Shown in pieces: positions 15,796 through 23,988 of a stretch of DNA of 37,569 nt (positions within the stretch are counted from its first letter, which is position 1; each line of letters starts with the position of its first letter). Source of the DNA: UBA1227 sp045599345 (GTDB lineage: Bacteria; Bacillota; Clostridia; Oscillospirales; Acutalibacteraceae); NCBI GenBank assembly GCA_045599345.1, contig JAZRVV010000044.1, forward strand, positions 1 to 37,569, in the 5' to 3' direction. A program made the position numbers and the translations under genes. Below the pieces are notes generated by a model that was not told the DNA's origin, did not search any database, and saw nothing but the letters and a program-made list of their open reading frames with translations.

Positions 15796-16493
15796 CAGAA
15801 GGTTCAGGCTTCCTTTTAATCTTTTCTGGCCCGTCGGGCTCTGGAAAAGATACTGTTATTCACGACATACTAGCACGTGATGACAAAACGGTTGTATCAA
15901 TCTCGATGACAACTCGTGCTCCACGAGTAGGAGAGGTTGACGGTGTCGACTACTATTTTGTTTCAAAGGACGAATTCGAGAGTCATATTAAGAATGATGA
16001 AATGCTCGAATGGGCTCAATACGGGGACAATTACTACGGTACGCCAAAGGCACCAGTTGCCAAGTGGATAGAAGAGGGTAAGACAGTTATCCTTGAAATA
16101 GAGGTACAGGGTGCGGACAAAATTAGAGAGAAGTACCCAGACGTTAGGACTATGTTCCTAATGCCACCGTCTCTTCACATATTAGAGTCACGTCTTCGTG
16201 ACAGAGGCACCAATTCCGAAGATGATATCAAGACACGTCTTGATGTTGCAAAAAGCGAAATTGGCCGCGCAAATGATTATGACTACATAATCGTAAACAA
16301 CCGCCTTGAAGATGCGGTTGAAGATGCACTTGAAATCATCTTCCGTCACAGACGTCACCTTCGTGAGTCTGGTACACATGATGAGTTTTACTATGGTCAT
16401 CAGTACAAGGAACTTACGATTGATGATTATATAAACAAGGAAGCACAAGTATTACCACCAAATGAAGATTTTTCAGAAAGAGGTTTAAAATAA
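15792..16493 (+). CDS. gmk: Guanylate kinase
   Basis: 233 residues. Phosphorylates GMP to GDP with ATP. The P-loop is GPSGSGKDT (13-21), and the GMP-binding region has STRAPR-like TTRAPRVGEVDGVDYYF and LEWAQYGDNYYGTP. It is about 25 residues longer than the usual 205 because of a C-terminal extension. It begins with an ATGA overlap with remA and ends overlapping the rpoZ start. Confidence 0.96.
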   Translation: MTEGSGFLLIFSGPSGSGKDTVIHDILARDDKTVVSISMTTRAPRVGEVDGVDYYFVSKDEFESHIKNDEMLEWAQYGDNYYGTPKAPVAKWIEEGKTVILEIEVQGADKIREKYPDVRTMFLMPPSLHILESRLRDRGTNSEDDIKTRLDVAKSEIGRANDYDYIIVNNRLEDAVEDALEIIFRHRRHLRESGTHDEFYYGHQYKELTIDDYINKEAQVLPPNEDFSERGLK

Positions 16494-16729
16494 TGGCAGA
16501 CAACAAAATGTTTAATCCAGATCTTCGTGATCTCTTAGTTGATGAAAATGGTAACCAGATTAGCCGTTACTCTCTTGTAACAGCAACTGCAAAGCTCGCT
16601 AGAGAGATTTCTGACGAGGCATGCAAAAATCGTGAGATTATCACAGAAAAGCCAGTTTCAACTGCTCTTGATAAATTGCTTGCTGGCGAGTATGAAATTG
16701 AGGAGCCAGCTGAGATCAGAGAACTTTAA
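16493..16729 (+). CDS. rpoZ: RNA polymerase omega subunit
   Basis: 78 residues. Small subunit aiding RNA polymerase assembly. The pattern PDLRDLL...NRYSLV-like (SRYSLVTATAKLAREIS) and the C-terminal PVSTALDKLLAGEYEI match the family. Position between gmk and priA is the standard one. coaBC, often found next, is missing here. Confidence 0.9.
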   Translation: MADNKMFNPDLRDLLVDENGNQISRYSLVTATAKLAREISDEACKNREIITEKPVSTALDKLLAGEYEIEEPAEIREL

Positions 16730-16751
16730 TTAAAACTTTAGGAGGGGCAAG

Positions 16752-18956
16752 ATGGCAGAGCGAACGGTAGTGCGCGTTGCAGTGCAAAATGTGGCTTATC
16801 ACTTTGATGAAGCCTATAGCTATGCCGTGCCAGAGGGCAAATGCCCAAAAGTTGGCTGCCGTGTAATGGTCCCTTTTGGAAATGGTAGTTCTGTACGTCA
16901 GGCTGTCATCTTAGAAGTGATAAGCCAAAATGACGTATCTGACCTTAAGGAGATAGGTGTCATATTAGATGAGACACCTCTCTTTAATGACAAGATGATA
17001 CGTCTTGCGCTCTTTATGAAAGAGCGTACATTTTGCACCGTATACGATGCACTTCGCACAATGCTTCCTGGACTTTCACACAAGCCACAGGATGCAACTG
17101 TTAAAATGGTGCGTCTTGGTGACATAAATACGTTGCCACGTGTAACAGAAAAACAACAGAGCGTAATAGACTGCCTAAGCAATTTAGAGGGTGAGTGTTC
17201 CGTCAAGGAACTTTGCTATTTTACTGGTGTATCAACGGCGGTTGTTGACAACATGAAACGCCGTGGAGCACTGGAGTATTACGAAAAGGAAATCTTTCGC
17301 CGACCATACAATGAAAAGGTAACAGACACTCACGAAATTGTATTGACTGAGAGTCAGCAGAATGCTTTTGATAACCTCAAAAAGCAACTTGCAACTGGTG
17401 GAGGAACAAGCCTTCTTTTCGGCGTCACAGGCTCTGGCAAAACTCAGGTCTATTTACGCCTTATCGATGAGGTGGAGCGACAGGGAAAAGGCATCATTGT
17501 AATGGTGCCGGAAATATCGCTCACACCACAGACACTGCGCATATTCCACAGCCGTTATGGCGACAAGGTCGCTGTGTTCCATAGCGCTCTCTCAGATGGC
17601 GAGCGCCTTGATGAGTGGAAGAGGGTAAAGCAAGGCCGTGCAACGATAGTTGTTGGTACACGCTCGGCTGTCTTTGCTCCTTTTGATAACCTAGGACTCA
17701 TTATTATTGATGAGGAACAGGAACACACATATAAATCGGAGCAAAGTCCACGTTATCATGCGCGTGACATCGCAAGGTATCGTGTTGCAGAGGACAAGGC
17801 ACTGCTTGTGCTCGCATCAGCAACACCAAGTTTTGAGTCGTATATGGCAGCCAAATCTGGCAAGTATACGCTCAGCGTTTTAAAGGAACGTTTTGCTGGC
17901 GCAACACTTCCGACAGTTGAGACTGTTGATATGTGTAAGGAACGCTTTGATGGAAACAAAACTGATGTATCAAAGCCACTCTTGTCAGCACTTATGCAGA
18001 ACCTTGACGATGGACATCAATCCATCGTTTTGATAAACAGAAGAGGATACAACACATATGCCGCTTGTAACAGTTGCGGTGAGGCTGTTATGTGTCCAAA
18101 CTGTAGTATTGGACTTACATATCACCGCCACAACAACAGGCTTATGTGCCACTACTGTGGCTACAGTATTCCGTTTACAACCGTTTGTCCAGAATGTGGC
18201 GAAAATGACGTTCGCTACACCGGCGCTGGTACTCAGCGCTTTGAGGAGGAGCTTGAGCGCCTCTTGCCAAAGGCGCGTGTACTCAGGATGGATGCGGATA
18301 CAACAATGCAGAAATACTCCTATGAGGAAAAACTAACTGCTTTTCGTAATGGAGAGTACGATATAATGATTGGCACCCAGATGGTTGCCAAAGGCTTGGA
18401 TTTTGAAAATGTAACGCTTGTTGGCGTGCTTTCAGCCGACCAACAACTTTTTAGCGATGACTACAAGAGCATGGAAACGACCTTTGACCTCTTGACTCAA
18501 GTAATTGGTCGAGCAGGTCGTGGCAAGTACAAAGGTCGCGCTATCATCCAGACAATCCAGCCAACAAACGACATCATAAAACTCGCAGCAGAACAAAACT
18601 ACGAAGAGTTTTATGAGACAGAAATAGGTATGCGTAAAGCGTGCGTATTTCCACCATATTGCAACCTTTGCACAATTAGCTTCCAAGGCGCGCGTGAGGA
18701 GCGTGTGCTCAAAGCAAGTCTCAACTTCCTAAATGATTTAAGGTCAATGGCAGAGGGCGAGTACAGTGACTTGAAACTTATAGTTTTAGGTCCTATGCCA
18801 GAGCGTGTTGTCAAGGTTAGCAATAAGTATAGACACAGGTTGATTATCAAATGTGTCAACAACAAGCGTTTTAGACAAATGCTAAGTGAACTTCTAATTT
18901 CTTTTTCGAAAAATAAAGAGAATAGCGGCGTAAACGCTATTCCTGATATAACGTGA
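16752..18956 (+). CDS. priA: Primosomal protein N' (replication restart helicase PriA)
   Basis: 734 residues, normal length. Loads the replicative helicase at stalled forks. Order: 3' DNA-binding domain, winged helix, helicase lobe 1 with Walker A GVTGSGKT (224-231) and a DEEQ box (320-323) where many homologues have DEEH, then the zinc-binding strand with eight cysteines (CNSCGEAVMCPNC and CHYCGYSIPFTTVCPECG), then lobe 2 with GTQMVAKGLDFENVTLVGV and QVIGRAGRG. RBS AGGAGGGG. It lies 22 bp after rpoZ and 12 bp before def. Confidence 0.97.
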   Translation: MAERTVVRVAVQNVAYHFDEAYSYAVPEGKCPKVGCRVMVPFGNGSSVRQAVILEVISQNDVSDLKEIGVILDETPLFNDKMIRLALFMKERTFCTVYDALRTMLPGLSHKPQDATVKMVRLGDINTLPRVTEKQQSVIDCLSNLEGECSVKELCYFTGVSTAVVDNMKRRGALEYYEKEIFRRPYNEKVTDTHEIVLTESQQNAFDNLKKQLATGGGTSLLFGVTGSGKTQVYLRLIDEVERQGKGIIVMVPEISLTPQTLRIFHSRYGDKVAVFHSALSDGERLDEWKRVKQGRATIVVGTRSAVFAPFDNLGLIIIDEEQEHTYKSEQSPRYHARDIARYRVAEDKALLVLASATPSFESYMAAKSGKYTLSVLKERFAGATLPTVETVDMCKERFDGNKTDVSKPLLSALMQNLDDGHQSIVLINRRGYNTYAACNSCGEAVMCPNCSIGLTYHRHNNRLMCHYCGYSIPFTTVCPECGENDVRYTGAGTQRFEEELERLLPKARVLRMDADTTMQKYSYEEKLTAFRNGEYDIMIGTQMVAKGLDFENVTLVGVLSADQQLFSDDYKSMETTFDLLTQVIGRAGRGKYKGRAIIQTIQPTNDIIKLAAEQNYEEFYETEIGMRKACVFPPYCNLCTISFQGAREERVLKASLNFLNDLRSMAEGEYSDLKLIVLGPMPERVVKVSNKYRHRLIIKCVNNKRFRQMLSELLISFSKNKENSGVNAIPDIT

Positions 18957-18968
18957 GGTAATTATAAA

Positions 18969-19436
18969 ATGGCACTCAGAAAAGTAGTGACAAAAGAGGA
19001 TCCAATCCTTAGAAAGAAGAGCCGCAAGGTAGAGAAGTTTGATGATAAGCTCGCTACACTTCTTGACGACATGGCAGAGACTATGTATGCAGCAGACGGC
19101 GTTGGACTCGCCGGCGTACAGGTAGGAATGCTTAGAAGAGTCGTAGTAATGGATGTAGGCGACGGACTCATCGAACTTGTAAACCCAGAAATCACAGAGG
19201 AGGAAGGCGAGCAGTTCGCGGAGGAAGGCTGCCTTTCAATCCCAGGTGAATACTACGAGACAATTCGCCCTGCAACAGTCAAGGTTAAGGCACAGGACAG
19301 GAATGGTCAGTGGTGTGTTTACAAGGGTGAAGGACTCAAGGCTCGTTGCTTCTGCCACGAGATCGATCACCTTGACGGTGTACTCTTTACTGACAAGAAG
19401 AATCCAAATCCAAAACCAAAAGAGGAAAATGAATGA
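18969..19436 (+). CDS. def: Peptide deformylase
   Basis: 155 residues. Removes the formyl group from nascent N-terminal methionine. Motif 1 is GVGLAGVQ (44-51), a variant of GxGLAAxQ that keeps the glutamine. Motif 2 is EEGCLSIP (C88), and motif 3 is HEIDHLDG (H130, E131, H134). Metal ligands are intact. It overlaps fmt by 4 bp (ATGA), so the formylation and deformylation enzymes are co-expressed. Confidence 0.97.
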   Translation: MALRKVVTKEDPILRKKSRKVEKFDDKLATLLDDMAETMYAADGVGLAGVQVGMLRRVVVMDVGDGLIELVNPEITEEEGEQFAEEGCLSIPGEYYETIRPATVKVKAQDRNGQWCVYKGEGLKARCFCHEIDHLDGVLFTDKKNPNPKPKEENE

Positions 19437-20347
19437 GAATAGTATTCATGGGCACGCCAGACTTCGCTGTTCCGACGCTTGAGCGTCTTATTGAAAAGCA
19501 TGAAGTAATTGGTGTATTTACGCAACCTGACAAGCCAAAGGGCCGTCATATGACTTTGACACCATCTGATGTCAAAGTATGTGCAACAAATCACAATATT
19601 CCAGTTTTTCAACCAGAGTCTTTAAAGCATGGAGAGGCTATGCCTATCCTTGAGGATTTAAAGCCTGAGGTGATTGTTGTTGCAGCGTATGGCCAGATAT
19701 TAAAGAGCGACGTGCTCGAGTTCCCAAAGTATGGTTGCATCAATGCTCATGGTTCAATTCTTCCAAAATACAGGGGCGCCGCACCAATTCAGCGTGCCGT
19801 AATTGACGGCGAGATGTACGCAGGCGTCACATCAATGCAGATGGGCGAGGGCCTTGACACAGGCGATATGCTCATCACAAAAAAGGTCGAGATAGGTGAG
19901 AACGAGACGGCAGGCGAACTCTTTGATCGCCTTGCAGCCCTCGCCGCAGATGTTATCGAGGAGACTCTCGATAACATAGACAGCATCGTACCAATCAAGC
20001 AGGATGATAACTTTTCAACTTATGCCAAGATGCTCTCAAAAGATGAGTGCCCAATTGATTGGAGCAGGGATGCTAAAACTATCCACAACCAAATTCGTGG
20101 CCTCAATCCTTGGCCTACAGCAACAACTCAGTTAAATTCAGTTATTTTTAAGATTCATATGTCACACTTGACACAGGCAAAGAGTGACAAGGCACCTGGT
20201 ACAATTACTGTAGACAAGGACAAGCTCTTTGTTACAACTGGTGATAAACAACTACTTGAGATAATTGAACTTCAGCCACAGGGTGGCAAACGCATGCCAG
20301 TGGCCGATTACCTTCGCGGACATGAAATGGAAGGAGTGTTTGAATAA
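19433..20347 (+). CDS. fmt: Methionyl-tRNA formyltransferase
   Basis: 304 residues. Transfers formyl from 10-formyl-THF to initiator Met-tRNA. N-terminal MRIVFMGTPDFAVPTLE and the catalytic region NAHGSILPKYRGAAPIQ with N104, H106 and D142 are present, followed by the C-terminal OB-like tRNA-binding domain (ARDAKTIHNQIRGLNPWP region). It is coupled to def upstream and to the yugP-like gene downstream. Confidence 0.97.
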   Translation: MRIVFMGTPDFAVPTLERLIEKHEVIGVFTQPDKPKGRHMTLTPSDVKVCATNHNIPVFQPESLKHGEAMPILEDLKPEVIVVAAYGQILKSDVLEFPKYGCINAHGSILPKYRGAAPIQRAVIDGEMYAGVTSMQMGEGLDTGDMLITKKVEIGENETAGELFDRLAALAADVIEETLDNIDSIVPIKQDDNFSTYAKMLSKDECPIDWSRDAKTIHNQIRGLNPWPTATTQLNSVIFKIHMSHLTQAKSDKAPGTITVDKDKLFVTTGDKQLLEIIELQPQGGKRMPVADYLRGHEMEGVFE

Positions 20348-21030
20348 TGGAATTGTTTTTGTACATTCTCTTAATTGTTCTATTCTTTGCAGCGCTTGCT
20401 GCGCAAGGTAAGGTTAAGAGCACATATGCAAAGTATTCCAAGGTAGCAGCAAGCAAGGGTATAACCTCTCAACAGGCTGTACGTATGGTGCTTGATTACT
20501 ATGATATTCACGATGTAGAAATTCAGCAGATTGCGGGCAATCTTACTGATAACTACAATCCAAAGACCAAGATTATCAGTCTTTCTGAGGCTGTTTATAA
20601 CAACTCAAGCATCGCCGCAATTGGCGTTGCATGCCATGAGGCAGGCCATGCTGCACAGCATGCTACTGGTTACCTTCCAATCAAGCTTCGTAATTCTGTA
20701 GTGCCAATTTGCAACATAGGCTCAACACTTGGCCTTCCAATAGCTATTGTCGGACTTATTCTCCAGTCTATGAACTTAGTCTATGTTGGTATTTTGCTCT
20801 ACTCATTTGTGGCTTTGTTCCAACTTATAACATTGCCAGTAGAACTCAACGCTAGTTGGCGTGCGCTTGACGTTATTGATGATGCTGGTATTTTGACCGA
20901 CGATGAGCGTCATGGTGCCAAAAAGGTTTTAAAGGCTGCGGCTATGACTTATGTCGTAGCACTCGCTACAGCACTCGTTAACCTTCTTAGATTTATTGTA
21001 ATCTTTACAGGTGGTCGCCGCCGCGACTAA
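20347..21030 (+). CDS. yugP: YugP-family zinc metallopeptidase
   Basis: 227 residues with an N-terminal membrane helix, zinc motif HEAGH (97-101) in VACHEAGHAAQHATGY, and two or three further helices (about 120-165 and 195-220). Matches the putative neutral zinc metallopeptidase family (YugP). It sits between fmt and rsmB, the usual clostridial position. The substrate is unknown. Confidence 0.92.
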   Translation: MELFLYILLIVLFFAALAAQGKVKSTYAKYSKVAASKGITSQQAVRMVLDYYDIHDVEIQQIAGNLTDNYNPKTKIISLSEAVYNNSSIAAIGVACHEAGHAAQHATGYLPIKLRNSVVPICNIGSTLGLPIAIVGLILQSMNLVYVGILLYSFVALFQLITLPVELNASWRALDVIDDAGILTDDERHGAKKVLKAAAMTYVVALATALVNLLRFIVIFTGGRRRD

Positions 21031-21039
21031 GGAGAAACT

Positions 21040-22212
21040 ATGAAGAGTGCGAGAGAACTCAGTTTTGAAACTTTACTCAAAATTGAAAAGGATAATTCGT
21101 ATTCGAATTTAAGTATTGCCGGTGTGCTCAAGGATAATAACCTAGAGGACGCCGACAAGGCATTTTTTACAGCACTTGTCTATGGTGTTGTCGAGCGTAA
21201 AATCACACTTGATTACAACATCGGTCTCTATTTAAAACAGCCAATCAAAAAGCTTAAAACAGAGGCTTTGATAATCCTAAGGCTTGGTGCATATCAGCTC
21301 CTCTTTATGGACAAGATACCATCCCATGCAGCAATCAATGAGTCCGTAAATCTTGCAAAGAAAAAAGTGAATTTTGCAAGTGGCCTCATCAATGCGGTGC
21401 TAAGGAAGATTGATCAAAATGGGCTCAAGCTTCCAGAGGATGATTTAGAAGTTAAATACTCTTGTCCACAGGAACTTATCGACCTTTTCATCAATGCGTA
21501 TGGCATGGAAAAAGCCATCGGCATACTAGAACATGCCAATGGCCCACAAAAGATGTACGCACGCGATAAGGAAAAGGGACTAGTTGAATTAACTGAATTA
21601 AAAATAAATAACAATCAACACATTCAAGACAAGGCGTCTCAACTCTGCTGTGAGGCGATAGGCGCACAGCCTGGTGAGACGATCTTTGACATGTGTGCCG
21701 CACCTGGCGGCAAGAGTTTCACTATCGCTGAGATAATGCAAAACAAAGGCCGTATCGTCGCCTTTGATTTGTACCCACAGCGTGTGGAACTCATCGAGCA
21801 AGGTGCTGGACGCCTTGGCATCGATATCATCGATGCAAGGGTGGGAGATGCTTCCATCTTTGATGAGAATTTAGGCCTTGCAGACAGGGTGCTTTGTGAT
21901 GTGCCGTGCGCAGGTCTTGGCGACATCGGACGCAAGCCTGAAATCAGATATAAAAGCATCAAAGATATTGAAAAGTTACCACCTTTACAGTATAATATAT
22001 TAGTTAATAGCGCGCGCTATTTAAAGGTATACGGAACACTGGTTTATTCAACCTGTTCCCTTAATCCAAAAGAGAATGAGGAAGTAGTAAAACGCTTCCT
22101 TGATGCGCACGATGATTTTGAACTTGTAGAACAGCGTACCATCTTCCCACAAGAGGAGGACTGTGACGGATTCTTCTACTCGGTGATGAAAAAGAATGAA
22201 GCAAGACATTAA
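21040..22212 (+). CDS. rsmB: 16S rRNA (cytosine-967-C5)-methyltransferase
   Basis: 390 residues, slightly short of the usual 430-450. An N-terminal NusB-like domain (ADKAFFTALVYGVVERKITLD) precedes the SAM domain with CAAPGGKSF (219-227), the motif IV cysteine in DVPCAGLG (C290) and catalytic cysteine in STCS (C339). It makes m5C967 in 16S rRNA. The 3' end overlaps rlmN by 17 bp. Confidence 0.95.
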   Translation: MKSARELSFETLLKIEKDNSYSNLSIAGVLKDNNLEDADKAFFTALVYGVVERKITLDYNIGLYLKQPIKKLKTEALIILRLGAYQLLFMDKIPSHAAINESVNLAKKKVNFASGLINAVLRKIDQNGLKLPEDDLEVKYSCPQELIDLFINAYGMEKAIGILEHANGPQKMYARDKEKGLVELTELKINNNQHIQDKASQLCCEAIGAQPGETIFDMCAAPGGKSFTIAEIMQNKGRIVAFDLYPQRVELIEQGAGRLGIDIIDARVGDASIFDENLGLADRVLCDVPCAGLGDIGRKPEIRYKSIKDIEKLPPLQYNILVNSARYLKVYGTLVYSTCSLNPKENEEVVKRFLDAHDDFELVEQRTIFPQEEDCDGFFYSVMKKNEARH

Positions 22213-23251
22213 GTCTTTAACTTTACAAGAGCTGACAACTCAAATAGTTGATTTGGGACTGCCTAAGTTCCGTGCTGGTCAGATTTATTCTTGGTTGCAC
22301 AAACAATGTGCCGAGTCGTTTGATGAGATGACCAATCTCTCAAAGGATTTAAGACAGAAACTTGATGAAGTATACGAGATTAAAAACTGCCAGATAGAAC
22401 GCAAGCTTGAATCACAGGTTGATGACACTAAGAAGTACTTGTTTAGATTAAACGATGGCGAGTTTATCGAGTCAGTACTTATGAAGTACAAGTATGGTTA
22501 CACGGTCTGTGTATCATCACAGGTCGGATGTAATATGAAGTGCTCGTTTTGTGCAAGCACGATTGATGGATGCGTTAGGAACTTGACCCCAAGTGAGATA
22601 TTGTCTCAGGTCTATGCAATAACCCGCGACAATATCAAAACAGACAAGGACTTTAGAGTATCGCACATTGTCCTAATGGGAATGGGCGAACCACTCGACA
22701 ATTACGACAACGTAATTAGGTTCCTTGAATTGATATCAAACGGTGATGGTCTTAACATCAGTGCTCGCCACATTAGTATTTCAACATGTGGCATCGTACC
22801 ACGGATATACGACCTCATTGAGAAGCATCCGCAGTTTACACTCTCAGTCAGCCTTCATGCTCCAAATGATGAGATTAGGAGCAGGATAATGCCAGTGAAT
22901 AAAAAATGGGGAGTGGATGAGCTCCTTGCGGCATGTGCAAAGTACACTGACGAGACTAAGAGGCGCATATCATTCGAGTATGCGATGATGGATGGCATAA
23001 ATGACACTGATGAGTGTGCCCACCAATTACGTAATAGGCTAAAAGGCACATTGTGTCATGTAAATTTAATTCCTGCGAACGAGGTTCGCGAGAATGACTA
23101 CAAACGCAGTTCAATGGAAAGGCTCGAAACCTTTTCTAGAATATTAGAATCAGGTGGCATCACCACCACAATAAGGCGAAGCCTTGGTGGAGACATAGAT
23201 GCATCCTGTGGCCAACTTAGGCGAAACCACAAGGAAGGAGGAGAAGCATGA
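22196..23251 (+). CDS. rlmN: 23S rRNA (adenine-2503-C2)-methyltransferase RlmN
   Basis: 351 residues. A radical-SAM enzyme methylating A2503 in 23S rRNA, and A37 in some tRNAs. The 4Fe-4S cluster cysteines are C112, C116 and C119 in GCNMKCSFCAS. GMGEPLDNYDNV and the C-terminal region SLGGDIDASCGQL with the methyl-carrying cysteine are present. The ATG lies inside rsmB, with GATGAAAAAGA upstream as a weak RBS. It overlaps the prpC start by 4 bp. Confidence 0.97.
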   Translation: MKQDIKSLTLQELTTQIVDLGLPKFRAGQIYSWLHKQCAESFDEMTNLSKDLRQKLDEVYEIKNCQIERKLESQVDDTKKYLFRLNDGEFIESVLMKYKYGYTVCVSSQVGCNMKCSFCASTIDGCVRNLTPSEILSQVYAITRDNIKTDKDFRVSHIVLMGMGEPLDNYDNVIRFLELISNGDGLNISARHISISTCGIVPRIYDLIEKHPQFTLSVSLHAPNDEIRSRIMPVNKKWGVDELLAACAKYTDETKRRISFEYAMMDGINDTDECAHQLRNRLKGTLCHVNLIPANEVRENDYKRSSMERLETFSRILESGGITTTIRRSLGGDIDASCGQLRRNHKEGGEA

Positions 23252-23976
23252 GAATATCTGCAAGGACGGATGTTGGAATAGTTCGTTCAAACAACCAGGA
23301 CTCGTACGCGGCCGGTGAATTTCAAAATGGCGTAGCGTGGGCAGTCGTCTGCGATGGCATGGGCGGTAACGCCGGCGGTAATATCGCAAGCTCGACGGCA
23401 GTCAAGAGTATCTCGGAACGAATTACTTCTGCATATCGTGAAACAATGACTTCTTCTTCAATCAAGAATCTACTTGTCACGGCAATCACAAATGCCAATT
23501 TTGAAATTTATGATATGGCCGCCGACAATTTAGACCTCCTTGGAATGGGTACGACGGTAGTCGCCGCGATAATGACGAAAAACGTTCTCTATATCGCACA
23601 CGCAGGCGACAGCCGAGCATATCTCGTGACCGGGGAAGAGATAAGGCAACTGACTAGGGATCACTCGGTGGTTCAGGACTTGGTCGACAGTGGCGAAATA
23701 ACGCCGGAACAGGCGAGGACACATCCAAGAAAGAACTTGATTACAAGAGCTCTTGGTGTGGATGAATCGCTCAAGGTTGACTTTACAGTTGAGGACCTTA
23801 AGGGTGATGAGACTCTCCTTATTTGTACAGACGGACTTTCCAACATGGTTGAGCCGCTTGACATTTACAGGACGGTTGTGGACAATCCACACGAAGAAAT
23901 AGCAGAGATATTGATAAATGCGGCTAATGAAAATGGCGGCGAGGACAATATCACAGTTGTGGCTATAACGAAGTAG
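23248..23976 (+). CDS. prpC: PP2C-family serine/threonine phosphatase
   Basis: 242 residues. Metal-dependent phosphatase opposing PrkC. Motifs are RTDVGIVRSNNQDSY, CDGMGGNAGG (D36, G37), HAGDSRAYL and GGEDNITVV. Strong RBS AAGGAGGAG lies within the rlmN end. Located immediately before the PASTA kinase, as in most Firmicutes. Confidence 0.96.
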   Translation: MRISARTDVGIVRSNNQDSYAAGEFQNGVAWAVVCDGMGGNAGGNIASSTAVKSISERITSAYRETMTSSSIKNLLVTAITNANFEIYDMAADNLDLLGMGTTVVAAIMTKNVLYIAHAGDSRAYLVTGEEIRQLTRDHSVVQDLVDSGEITPEQARTHPRKNLITRALGVDESLKVDFTVEDLKGDETLLICTDGLSNMVEPLDIYRTVVDNPHEEIAEILINAANENGGEDNITVVAITK

Positions 23977-23988
23977 AGGAGCAAGACT